Below are positions 22,670 through 31,283 of a DNA stretch of 64,000 nucleotides, piece after piece. The notes below the pieces were generated by a model, which did no database searches, was not told the DNA's origin, and worked only from the letters and a program-made list of their open reading frames with translations. Both the position numbers and the translations under genes were made by a program. Within the stretch, counting starts at the first letter, position 1. Each line of letters starts with the position of its first letter. Location: assembly GCA_045614605.1 (NCBI GenBank), contig JAZLDH010000022.1:8751-72750 (forward strand). Direction: 5' to 3'. This DNA is from Onthomorpha sp937906975 (GTDB taxonomy: Bacteria; Bacteroidota; Bacteroidia; Bacteroidales; P3).

Positions 22670-23308
22670 TTAATTTTTCTTTTGATGTCTATTTTTATTA
22701 TTGTTGTTTTGCTTTTGTTTTTGATTGTTTTTCTTTTTTTGAGCATTTGTCGCTCCGCCAAGAAGTTTTTTTGTGCTATGAAGTTTAAAGTCTTCTTGTA
22801 ATTTTAGTTGTCCGTGAGATAGGGCTTCAAAGTGTTGAAGTATCATAGCATCATCGCAACTATTTATATTCCATTGAAGATATGATTTTTTTAATTGCTG
22901 AGCTATCATCTCAATTAAGGCTTGTTTTTCTTCTCCATCTGGCATTTCTATTACTTTGTCTATCATATTTTCAATGTTTTTGCCGTATGGACGAAAGCGT
23001 ATTTTGGAATTTTTATATCCTATCTTATCTGGTTTGCTGTTTTGGTCTTCTGGTTTTGGTTTTTCGTAAGGAGAATCTACATCTAACTTGTAATCTGCCA
23101 TTATATGCAAGTGATCCCAAAGTGTGTGTGTGAAATCTGCTACTTCTTTGCAGTTTGGATTTACTTGCGACATGGTTGTAATTATGATTTGTGCAAATGC
23201 GTTTCGCTTTTCTTTGTCCTCTATTGTCAAGGCGTAATCTACCATTTTTTGTATGTTACGTCCGTATTCTGGTATCTCTAATTTCTTACGATTAACGTTG
23301 TATTCCAT
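22670..23308 (-). CDS. DUF4290 domain protein
   Basis: 212 residues. The N-terminal 170 residues match DUF4290 (PEYGRNIQKMVDYALTIEDKEKRNAFA, FRPYGKNIENMIDKV), a family of unknown function found in Bacteroidetes. The tail (about 180-212) is a low-complexity Lys/Asn/Gln stretch, likely disordered and perhaps nucleic-acid binding. It is 12 bp upstream of murA and its start abuts the UvrD stop at 23308, so the block uvrD-DUF4290-murA-arginase-like is one operon. Confidence 0.88.
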   Translation of the reverse strand: MEYNVNRKKLEIPEYGRNIQKMVDYALTIEDKEKRNAFAQIIITTMSQVNPNCKEVADFTHTLWDHLHIMADYKLDVDSPYEKPKPEDQNSKPDKIGYKNSKIRFRPYGKNIENMIDKVIEMPDGEEKQALIEMIAQQLKKSYLQWNINSCDDAMILQHFEALSHGQLKLQEDFKLHSTKKLLGGATNAQKKKNNQKQKQNNNNKNRHQKKN

Positions 23309-25629
23309 TATTTTTCTATTTGTTTCAACTTAGCAAACTTTAAAACGAGTGTTTTCTTTCCTTCTTTTTCAAAATCCACAACGGCTCTTTTGTCATCGTA
23401 GTTATTGTCTATATCTAATACAATGCCGTGTCCAAATTTGTCGTGATAGACTTGCATTCCTGTCTCTAAGTTGTCAGGATTTATTAATTTGGCATTTATT
23501 GGGCTGTTGTGAGATTGTCTTGTTATTACGTTGTTTTTTAAACTTGTTATTGGTAATTGTTTTTTTTCTTTCTTTACAAAACTTGGGTAAGATGAAGATT
23601 TTTCAGTTTTGGTGTAAAGATTAGGAAGAGTTTTCTTTGCTACAAGTCCGCTATCTATGTATTTGCTATCAATTTCACTTATAAAACGACTTTTTTCTGA
23701 AAAGATTATTTGTCCATATTTATAACGCATTGTTGCAGCACTAAGAGTTAGAGTGAGTTTTGCACGAGTCATTGCAACATAAAACAGTCTGCGTTCTTCT
23801 TCTGTTTCTTTTTTTGAGCTCAAGGCAAGAGTTGAAGGGAAAAGGTTTTCTTCCATTCCAACAATAAACACATTATCAAATTCCAATCCTTTGGAAGAGT
23901 GTATTGTCATTAGGGATACAACATTTTGCTCTTGATCCATTGTGTCTGTTTCGCTGAAAAGAGAAATTTGTTGCAAGAAAACGTCTAAGGATTTATTGCT
24001 TGTCTGAATTTCTTCACCTGTTGCTTCATCTAATATTGATTCTTGTTCGCTTTCTATAAAGGATTGTAAACTGTTTACTAATTCATCAATATTGTTTATG
24101 CGGTCTAAATTCTCTGCTGTATTTTCTTCTTTTAAGGCTTCTTTGATTCGACAAGTGCGAACTATTGATTCTCCTAATTCAAATGCGTCTTTGTTATATA
24201 AATTTGCAGAAAAAGCCTTGATGTAATCGCAAAAGGCAAGAAGTTTGCTTTGAGTTGAAGCGTTGATATTGTAGTTTTTTAAATCAACTCTATAGATAGT
24301 ATCAAAAAGTGAAAGGTCGTTTTCTGCAGATGCTATTTTTAATCTGCTGATTGTGGTTTGTCCTATTCCTCTTGCTGGATAATTAATGATTCTTTCAAAG
24401 GCTTCGTTGTCTTGATTATTGACAACTAATTTGAAATAGGCTAAAACGTTTTTTATTTCTTGACGAGAATAAAACGAAATACCACCATAAATTTTATAAG
24501 GTATGTTTTTTAATCTTAAAGCGTCTTCAAATGCTCTTGATTGCGAGTTTGTACGATATAGAATTGCGAAATTGTTATAGTTTTTTTCTTCTTCTAATAG
24601 GAGTCTTTCTCTTATTTTATTGCAAACAAATTCTGCTTCTTCTCTGTCGCTTTCTAATGATTTGAAAACTATCTTTTCTCCCTCAGGGTTAGAGGTCCAA
24701 ACGGTTTTCTTTATTTGTTCTACATTTTTGTCTATGACAGAGTTTGCTGCATTTACGATATTGGAAACTGAACGATAGTTCTGTTCTAGTTTAAAGGTGT
24801 AAGCATCGGGATAGTCTTTTCTAAAATTTAGTATATTTTGGATATTTGCTCCTCTAAAAGCGTAAATGCTTTGTGCATCATCACCTACAACACAGATGTT
24901 TTTGTGCTTTTTTGCTAAAATTTTGATAATAGCATACTGAGCGTGATTTGTGTCTTGGTACTCATCAACTAAAATGTATTTAAAGCGGTTTTGGTATTTT
25001 TCTGCTACATCTTGGCAAGTGCAAAGCAAGGTGTACATATTGAAGAGCAAGTCATCAAAATCCATTGCCATGTTTTTTCTCAACCTCGCATTGTATTCTT
25101 GAAATATTCTGCCGATTTCGGGTTTGCCTGCAACGGTATCTTCTGTTAAAAATACATTGTCTGATACATATTCTTCAGAGGAAATAAGACTACTCTTTGC
25201 TTTTGAAATTCTATCTAAAACAAAAGAAGAATTATATACCTTTTCGTCTAAATTAAAGTCTTTAACTATGTTTTTAATTAGCGATTTGCTATCAGCGGTA
25301 TCATAGATTGAGAAATTTCTTATATAACCTATTCTTTCACATTCTACTCTTAAAATTCTCAAAAACACGGAATGGAATGTTCCCATCATCATTCCTCTTG
25401 ATTTTTCACCTATAAGGCTTACTATTCTTTCGTCCATTTCTTTTGCGGCTTTGTTTGTAAAGGTCAAAACCATAATTGAATATGGAGAAACGCCATGTTC
25501 TAATAGGTTTGCTACTCTATAGGTTAGTGTGCGTGTTTTTCCTGAACCTGCTCCTGCAATTATCATTACGGCTCCTTCGATTTGTGAGGCCGCTTCACGT
25601 TGCTGTTGATTTAATCCGTCTAATAGCAT
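23308..25629 (-). CDS. UvrD/PcrA-type ATP-dependent DNA helicase
   Basis: 773 residues of superfamily 1A; a 3'-5' helicase for repair and replication-fork upkeep. Motif Q/I: LNQQQREAA and IIAGAGSGKTRTL; motif II: VDEYQDTN; motif III: VVGDDAQSIYAFRGA; motif IV: LEQNYRS; motif V: VVSLMTIHSSKGLEFDNVFIVG; motif VI: YVAMTRAK. The C-terminal tail ends with a conserved PcrA-like segment (GHGIVLDIDN). First gene of a four-gene minus-strand operon. Confidence 0.95.
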   Translation of the reverse strand: MLLDGLNQQQREAASQIEGAVMIIAGAGSGKTRTLTYRVANLLEHGVSPYSIMVLTFTNKAAKEMDERIVSLIGEKSRGMMMGTFHSVFLRILRVECERIGYIRNFSIYDTADSKSLIKNIVKDFNLDEKVYNSSFVLDRISKAKSSLISSEEYVSDNVFLTEDTVAGKPEIGRIFQEYNARLRKNMAMDFDDLLFNMYTLLCTCQDVAEKYQNRFKYILVDEYQDTNHAQYAIIKILAKKHKNICVVGDDAQSIYAFRGANIQNILNFRKDYPDAYTFKLEQNYRSVSNIVNAANSVIDKNVEQIKKTVWTSNPEGEKIVFKSLESDREEAEFVCNKIRERLLLEEEKNYNNFAILYRTNSQSRAFEDALRLKNIPYKIYGGISFYSRQEIKNVLAYFKLVVNNQDNEAFERIINYPARGIGQTTISRLKIASAENDLSLFDTIYRVDLKNYNINASTQSKLLAFCDYIKAFSANLYNKDAFELGESIVRTCRIKEALKEENTAENLDRINNIDELVNSLQSFIESEQESILDEATGEEIQTSNKSLDVFLQQISLFSETDTMDQEQNVVSLMTIHSSKGLEFDNVFIVGMEENLFPSTLALSSKKETEEERRLFYVAMTRAKLTLTLSAATMRYKYGQIIFSEKSRFISEIDSKYIDSGLVAKKTLPNLYTKTEKSSSYPSFVKKEKKQLPITSLKNNVITRQSHNSPINAKLINPDNLETGMQVYHDKFGHGIVLDIDNNYDDKRAVVDFEKEGKKTLVLKFAKLKQIEK

Positions 25630-25686
25630 TAAAAACTTAGTTACTTTTTTCGCAAAAATACAAAGAAATTTTCATAAATCACACAA

Positions 25687-26535
25687 TTAGTGTGAGTGTT
25701 TGGCTTTTTTTGTTTCAAAAACAAAGATGAATACAAGTATTACTACGCTTAATATTATTAAAATAGGTATTTGAGAAAAATTTGCGCTATTTCCTGTGGT
25801 AATTATCCCTTTTGAATGTAAAAAGTACAATAAACATACTCCAAAGTTATTGATAAAATGACATATTATAGGGATAATTAAATTTTTTGTCGCAACAAAT
25901 AAGTATCCTAAAAAGCAAGAAAGTACAAAACGGGGAAGAAAAGAAAAGATTTCAAAGTGCATTAAAGAGAAAAACACAGAAGTGAGAATTATTGCAAGAA
26001 TAGAGTTTTTGCAAAGCTCGTTAAAGTAATTTTGAATAACACCTCTGAAAAATAATTCTTCAACAACGGCTGGAATTAAGGCTAAAACAAAACTTACTGC
26101 TAATAATCCTCCAAAGGAATTGCTTGTTAATAAGCGCTCGCTTTCTTTTTCTGAGGCTGCTTGCATTTGTCGGAAAATTTCTTCTGCTGAAAAATGAAAA
26201 GAGTCATTTAAAATTTGTAGCCAATCATTGAAAGGAATACTTATAATAGGTATTAAAATTGCCCAAATAAGCCATCGTTTATTTTTTATTGGAGTAAAAT
26301 TTGATTTAAAGTCTTTTGAGAAAAGCAAAATGCACAGCCAAGCAGAAAGACCAAACATAAAAATTGAGCCAACGGCTTGAAGACATAACGCTCCTGCATT
26401 TGTTTGAGAGAAAACAGGCATTAAGTATTTAAAAAAGGAAAATAATAATGAGGTAAAGGAGATTGAACTCATCAAAATCGCAATTGACATCAATATCTTT
26501 ACTGTAGGTGAGGATTCTTTTGTAAGTAGTTTCAT
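25687..26535 (-). CDS. CPBP-family intramembrane metalloprotease
   Basis: 282 residues with about eight hydrophobic segments. The Abi/CPBP (CAAX protease-like) motifs are present: EELFFRG (about 163-169), SLMHFEIFSF, and a late HFINNFGV. It is an integral membrane glutamic/metallo-type protease; its target is unknown. It ends just upstream of uvrD and begins next to tRNA-Arg. Confidence 0.9.
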   Translation of the reverse strand: MKLLTKESSPTVKILMSIAILMSSISFTSLLFSFFKYLMPVFSQTNAGALCLQAVGSIFMFGLSAWLCILLFSKDFKSNFTPIKNKRWLIWAILIPIISIPFNDWLQILNDSFHFSAEEIFRQMQAASEKESERLLTSNSFGGLLAVSFVLALIPAVVEELFFRGVIQNYFNELCKNSILAIILTSVFFSLMHFEIFSFLPRFVLSCFLGYLFVATKNLIIPIICHFINNFGVCLLYFLHSKGIITTGNSANFSQIPILIILSVVILVFIFVFETKKAKHSH

Positions 26536-26555
26536 TGATTTTATAATTTAATTTG

Positions 26556-26628
26556 TGCCCTCGGCGGGATTCGAACCCACATCGCCAGAACCGGAATCTG
26601 ATATTTTATCCAATTGAACTACGAAGGC
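26556..26628 (-). tRNA. tRNA-Arg (anticodon CCG)
   Basis: On the minus strand the acceptor GCCTTCG pairs with CGAGGGC, with discriminator A. The anticodon stem TCAGA/TCTGG closes the loop TTCCGGT, so the anticodon is CCG. The T-arm has the GTTCGAATC loop. CCA is not encoded. Confidence 0.95.
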
Positions 26629-26632
26629 AAGT

Positions 26633-27577
26633 TTATAACCACTTTCTTTTTTTGAAATAAATAAAGAATGCAATTACAATAATAAGCATCGCAATTACTA
26701 TTCCCATAAACACGTAGGGTGATTTTTGGAAAGGTAATATCACATTCATTCCGTAAATGGAGGAAACCACTGTAAGAGGGAGCATGATAGTTGAAAGGAA
26801 AGTGAGCACTTTCATTATTTCATTTGTTTTGTTTGTCTGTAAAGAATCAAACGTCTTGCTCAATCCCTCAATCAACTCTCCATAATCTTCCACCAAGTCA
26901 AACATCTTTTGATATTGGTCAAGTATATTTCCCCAGTAGTCTTCCATATCTTCGGCGTAGCCTTTGATTCCCCCGCTCTCAAACTTGTAGAAGACTTTTA
27001 ATTGTGGTTTAAATGTTGTATTTAATAAGATAATGTTTTTTCTTGTTAAGCTTAGGTGCTCAATTACTCGTTGTGGTTTTTTTGTAAATATGTCGTAGTT
27101 TATGCTATCTACCTCTGAGCCTATTCTTAGTATGAGAGTGTAAGTCTCTACCATAAGTCTGTCGAGTATGTTGTAGAGTAGGGCATCCGATGAGGTGCCT
27201 ATTTTTTCTATTGTTTCACATTCGTCTTTGCTTGCTTTACCATTTTTGTAGTTAAGCATCATTTCTTGGGCTTGTTTAAAGAGATTTTTTACAGCCCAAT
27301 GACTTTGTCCTATTGTTATGATGTAATCCTTTCCCCAGAAGATTTTTACTTCTTTCATTCTAATGAATTTGTTGCTCTTGTCAAGGTAAGGAAAATGTAA
27401 TATAAGGAAATAATAATCGTCGTACTCGTCTATTTTTGGTCGTTGATTGATTGCACGACAGTCCTCTATGTCTAAGGGGTGAAATGCGTAGGTGTCTAAT
27501 AGGTATGTGTAGTCTTCTTCCTCTGGATTAAGGATATGTAGCCATTGTAGCTCGTCAAAATTTATTGTTTCAATCAT
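26633..27577 (-). CDS. corA: CorA-family magnesium/divalent cation transporter
   Basis: 314 residues. A long cytosolic alpha/beta and helical region (FHPLDIEDC, INQRPKIDEYDDYYFLILHFP) is followed by two C-terminal transmembrane helices (about 253-275 and 287-307) with the pore signature YGMN between them, and a basic KKRKWL tail. It forms a homopentameric Mg2+ channel in the inner membrane. It starts 4 bp from tRNA-Arg on the downstream side and has its own upstream gap. Confidence 0.94.
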   Translation of the reverse strand: MIETINFDELQWLHILNPEEEDYTYLLDTYAFHPLDIEDCRAINQRPKIDEYDDYYFLILHFPYLDKSNKFIRMKEVKIFWGKDYIITIGQSHWAVKNLFKQAQEMMLNYKNGKASKDECETIEKIGTSSDALLYNILDRLMVETYTLILRIGSEVDSINYDIFTKKPQRVIEHLSLTRKNIILLNTTFKPQLKVFYKFESGGIKGYAEDMEDYWGNILDQYQKMFDLVEDYGELIEGLSKTFDSLQTNKTNEIMKVLTFLSTIMLPLTVVSSIYGMNVILPFQKSPYVFMGIVIAMLIIVIAFFIYFKKRKWL

Positions 27578-27634
27578 TTCTCACCTCCTTTCTTTCAAAA
27601 TCGTTGCAAAGGTAAAAATAAAACTTGAAAAGTC

Positions 27635-27739
27635 AAAGAAATATTTTTTTTATTCTTAGCTTTAGAAATTTTTTTCTTAGCTTTATTTTTTTTATTCTTA
27701 GGAAAAATGAACGCCATTTAATAATTTGTGTTATCTTTG
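27635..27739 (+). promoter_or_regulatory. A/T-tract motif block and -7 box before pgk
   Basis: Repeats of ttcttagctttat and ttcttagg (27650-27702) precede TATCTTTG (27732-27739), which is 24 bp upstream of the pgk ATG. No clear -33 TTTG is present at 19 bp. Confidence 0.5.
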
Positions 27740-27762
27740 TAAAATAATTAAATATTAATGTT

Positions 27763-28950
27763 ATGAAGAGTATAAGAGATATTAGCTTTGCAGGCAGAAA
27801 AGCCTTGGTAAGAGTAGATTTTAACGTGCCTGTTGATAAGGGTCAAATAACTGATGATACAAGAATAAGAGAAGCATTGCCAACTATTGAAAAACTTATT
27901 TCAGATGGCGCTTCTGTTATTTTGATGGCACACTTTGGAAGACCAAAAAAAGGAGGTTTTGAACCAGAATTAACGCTTAAACCTGTGGTTGAATACCTTT
28001 CAAAAATGATTGGTAAAGAAGTTGCTTTCACTCAAAGCTTAGATTTTGCTGATATAAAGACTTTGGCTGATGGATTAAAGGCTGGTGATGTTATGATGGT
28101 GGAAAACATTCGCTTTTATCCAGGAGAAACAAAAGGAGATGAAGAATTAGCAAAAAACCTTGCGAGTTTAGGAGATTGTTATGTGAATGACGCTTTCGGA
28201 GCAGCGCACAGAGAACATTCTTCTACAGCAACAATTGCAAAATTCTTCCCAGAAGCAAAATATTTTGGTTTGTTGATGGAAAATGAAATAGTAAACCTTA
28301 ATCGTTTAATGTCTTCACCAAAAAAACCTTTTACTGCAATAATCGGAGGTAGTAAAATCTCATCTAAAATAGATGTTATTCAAAATTTATTACCATTGGT
28401 TGATAATTTGATTATCGGAGGTGGAATGAGTTATACTTTTGCAAAAGCAAGGGGTAAGAGAATTGGTAACTCAATTTGCGAAGATGACAAAATGCAAGTG
28501 GCATTGGATTTGATAGAAGAGGCAAAAAATAGAGGTGTAAACTTATATTTACCTATTGACATAGTAGCGGGAGATGATTTTTCTAACGATTGCAATGTGA
28601 AATATTGTCCTGAAGTTGATATTCCTGATGGTTGGGAAGGAATGGACGCGGGAGAAAAAACAAGAGATTTGTTTAGAGATGTTATTTTAAAGTCTCAAAC
28701 TATTCTTTGGAATGGTCCTGTTGGCGTATTCGAGTTTGAAACTTTTGCAAAGGGAACAGACGCAATTGCAAAGGCAGTTGCAGAAGCAACAGACAAAGGA
28801 GCATTCTCAGCAGTAGGAGGAGGAGATTCAGTTTCTGCGATAAACAAATCGGGATTTGCAGATAAAATCTCTTATATCTCAACAGGCGGTGGAGCAATGT
28901 TAGAGTTCTTAGAAGGAAAAACACTTCCAGGAATAAAAGCTATAATGTAA
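27763..28950 (+). CDS. pgk: Phosphoglycerate kinase
   Basis: Transfers phosphate between 1,3-bisphosphoglycerate and ADP in glycolysis. 395 residues, the standard length. N-domain: VRVDFNVP (about 17-24), ILMAHFGRPKKG, and ENIRFYPGE. C-domain: IIGGSKISSKIDVI, GGGMSYTFAKARG, LWNGPVGVFE, and the Gly-rich loop VGGGDSVSAINKSG ... STGGGAMLEFLEG. First of a probable run pgk-SDR-meaB-META-priA with small gaps. Confidence 0.98.
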   Translation: MKSIRDISFAGRKALVRVDFNVPVDKGQITDDTRIREALPTIEKLISDGASVILMAHFGRPKKGGFEPELTLKPVVEYLSKMIGKEVAFTQSLDFADIKTLADGLKAGDVMMVENIRFYPGETKGDEELAKNLASLGDCYVNDAFGAAHREHSSTATIAKFFPEAKYFGLLMENEIVNLNRLMSSPKKPFTAIIGGSKISSKIDVIQNLLPLVDNLIIGGGMSYTFAKARGKRIGNSICEDDKMQVALDLIEEAKNRGVNLYLPIDIVAGDDFSNDCNVKYCPEVDIPDGWEGMDAGEKTRDLFRDVILKSQTILWNGPVGVFEFETFAKGTDAIAKAVAEATDKGAFSAVGGGDSVSAINKSGFADKISYISTGGGAMLEFLEGKTLPGIKAIM

Positions 28951-28965
28951 AAAAACGAATTAGGT

Positions 28966-29721
28966 ATGAAAAAAATAGCATTAGTAACAGGAGCAACCTC
29001 GGGTATAGGAAAGGCTTGTGCAATTAAGCTTGCAAAAAACGATTACGATGTAATAATTACAGGACGTAGAAAAGAACGTCTTGAAGAGTTAGAAAATGAA
29101 TTGAAAAATCTTGGAGCAGATGTATTGAGTCTTAACTTTGATGTAAGAAATAACGCAGAGGTAGAACAATACTTAGGAACGCTTTCAGGAAAATGGGAAG
29201 AAATAGATTTACTTATTAACAATGCAGGTCTTGCAGCAGGAAAAGAACCAATAATTGAGGGAAGTCTTGATGATTGGGAAAGAATGATTGATACTAATGT
29301 AAAGGGTTTGCTTTATGTTAGCAAGATAATTCTTAATAAAATGTGCAAAAGACAAAAAGGACACGTAGTTAATATTTGTTCTATCGCAGGAAAGCAAGTT
29401 TATTCTGATGGAAATGTTTACTGCGCAAGCAAACATGCTGTTGATGCTTTGAGTTTAGCAATGAGAATTGACTGTTTGAAATATGGAATAAAGGTTACAA
29501 ATATTTGTCCTGGTGCCGTGGAAACAGAATTTTCAATTGTAAGATTCCATGGTAATAAAGAGCAAGCCGATGCAACGTATAAAGGATTTCAACCTTTGAC
29601 TGCAGAGGATATTGCTGAGACAATATTCTATTGCGTTTCGCTTCCTGCACACGTTTGCATAAACGACTTAACTATTATGCCGACAGCACAAGCAGATTCT
29701 TCACATTTTTTTAAACAATAA
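28966..29721 (+). CDS. Short-chain dehydrogenase/reductase (YdfG-like)
   Basis: 251 residues with the classical SDR fold: NAD(P)-binding TGATSGIGKACA (about 8-19) and TGRRKERL, which suggests NADP preference. Also present: NNAG (LLINNAGLAAGK), catalytic Ser in NICSIAGKQ, YCASKHA (Tyr/Lys), and the substrate loop CPGAVETEFS. The architecture matches YdfG-type 3-hydroxy acid/serine dehydrogenases. It starts 16 bp after pgk and ends 3 bp before meaB. Natural substrate unknown. Confidence 0.9.
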   Translation: MKKIALVTGATSGIGKACAIKLAKNDYDVIITGRRKERLEELENELKNLGADVLSLNFDVRNNAEVEQYLGTLSGKWEEIDLLINNAGLAAGKEPIIEGSLDDWERMIDTNVKGLLYVSKIILNKMCKRQKGHVVNICSIAGKQVYSDGNVYCASKHAVDALSLAMRIDCLKYGIKVTNICPGAVETEFSIVRFHGNKEQADATYKGFQPLTAEDIAETIFYCVSLPAHVCINDLTIMPTAQADSSHFFKQ

Positions 29722-29723
29722 AT

Positions 29724-30827
29724 ATGTACGATAGAATAATCGATAAAGATAATCCTAATTCAGCATTAAAAGTGCAGGCAGCTCTATCAGAACAGCCTGC
29801 ACAAGTTAATAAGGATTATGTTTTTAAGCTAAAAAAACGTAAGGAGCTAAGCGTTGATGAATTTGTTGATGGAATCCTAAAACAAAATCGCATAATTCTT
29901 TCACAGGCTATTACACTTGTTGAAAGCAATCGCGTGGATCATCAACATAAAGCTCAACAAATAATTGAAAGATGTTTGCCTTATGCGGGCAAAAGCATAA
30001 GAGTGGGTATTACAGGCGTGCCAGGTGTTGGTAAAAGTACGACAATAGAGGCTCTTGGCGTGAAACTTACTGCTATGGGACATAAATTGGCAGTGCTTGC
30101 AATAGATCCAACAAGCGAAAAGACAAAAGGAAGTATTCTTGGCGACAAAACGCGAATGGAAACCTTAGCAAACGATCCTAATGCCTTTATTCGCCCTTCG
30201 CCTTCTGCAGGAAGCTTAGGTGGAGTTGCACGAAAGACAAGAGAAATCATTATTTTGTGTGAAGCAGCTGGCTTTGATGTTGTTTTAGTTGAAACAGTTG
30301 GTGTTGGACAATCGGAAGTTGTTGCTCATTCTATGGTAGATTTTTTCCTATTGCTACAACTTGCAAATGCGGGTGATGAATTGCAGGGAATAAAACGTGG
30401 AATTATGGAAATGGCTGACGCAATTTCTATTAATAAAGCTGAGTTAGACCCAAATCGTGCTGAGCTTGCGGCAACTCAGTATCGCAATGCCTTGAGTCTT
30501 TTCCCACATAATGAAAATGGTTGGAAGCCTTTGGTCTTTACTTCTTCAGCTTATACGGGCGATGGTATAGAAAAGATTTGGGAAACTATAATGGATTATA
30601 TTGTTTTAACAAAATCTAATGGTCATTTCCATAAAAAAAGAAATGAACAAAACCTTAGAATTTTGTCTGAAACGATAAATTCTTCCTTAATGGAGAGATT
30701 TTATTCTAATGAAAGGATTCAGCAAGATTTAGAAAAGATGAAATCTGATATAATAGAGGATAAAATTTCTGCATACGTGGCTGCTCAAAATCTTATCGAA
30801 GAATATTTTTTTGAAATACGTAAATAA
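29724..30827 (+). CDS. meaB: Methylmalonyl-CoA mutase-associated GTPase MeaB
   Basis: 367 residues of the G3E family. Walker A GVPGVGKST (about 96-104), switch regions AIDPTSEKTKGSILGDKTRM and PSPSAGSLGGVARKTRE, and the base-recognition NKAE (INKAELD). MeaB is the GTP-dependent chaperone that loads and protects adenosylcobalamin on methylmalonyl-CoA mutase. The mutase genes are not in the window. Its presence implies B12-dependent propionate/succinate metabolism, in line with the B12 riboswitch at 5.7 kb. Confidence 0.97.
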   Translation: MYDRIIDKDNPNSALKVQAALSEQPAQVNKDYVFKLKKRKELSVDEFVDGILKQNRIILSQAITLVESNRVDHQHKAQQIIERCLPYAGKSIRVGITGVPGVGKSTTIEALGVKLTAMGHKLAVLAIDPTSEKTKGSILGDKTRMETLANDPNAFIRPSPSAGSLGGVARKTREIIILCEAAGFDVVLVETVGVGQSEVVAHSMVDFFLLLQLANAGDELQGIKRGIMEMADAISINKAELDPNRAELAATQYRNALSLFPHNENGWKPLVFTSSAYTGDGIEKIWETIMDYIVLTKSNGHFHKKRNEQNLRILSETINSSLMERFYSNERIQQDLEKMKSDIIEDKISAYVAAQNLIEEYFFEIRK

Positions 30828-30838
30828 TTTAATATCTT

Positions 30839-31279
30839 ATGAGAAAAATAATTTTTTTCTTTGCTTTATTTTTGGTATTCTCTTCTTGTTCAATTTTAAA
30901 TAAAGACATGGAAAATCAAAATCAAGATTCGGATATTGCATCTGCTTTTGGAGTGGAATGGACTTTGAAAAAAATTGGAACTAGAGAAGTAAAATATACC
31001 GAAGACAATGAGGCGATAACTCTTTTGATGACCTCTGAGCCTGAAAACGTAAGTGGATTTTCTGCATGTAATAGATATTTTGGTAAATTCATTTACAAAA
31101 AAGGTAAACTTACCTTTAAGGATATTGCTTCTACGGCAATGATGTGTCCTAATCAAACAATGGAATTTGAAAGACGTTATCTTACTCAATTAGATAAGGT
31201 TGATAATTTTATTATTACAGAAGATGGAGAATTGCATCTTAGAAAAGCAGATAAGGTGCTATTGATTTTTGTTCAATAA
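30839..31279 (+). CDS. META-domain (HslJ-like) lipoprotein
   Basis: 146 residues. Signal peptide II with lipobox SSCS (Cys near 17). The rest is a META domain: EWTLKKIG, NVSGFSACNRYFGKF, IASTAMMCPNQTMEFERRYLTQLDKV. HslJ-like proteins are envelope proteins linked in E. coli with heat-shock and novobiocin resistance; the role here is unknown. It is 11 bp after meaB. Confidence 0.88.
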   Translation: MRKIIFFFALFLVFSSCSILNKDMENQNQDSDIASAFGVEWTLKKIGTREVKYTEDNEAITLLMTSEPENVSGFSACNRYFGKFIYKKGKLTFKDIASTAMMCPNQTMEFERRYLTQLDKVDNFIITEDGELHLRKADKVLLIFVQ

Positions 31280-31283
31280 TAAG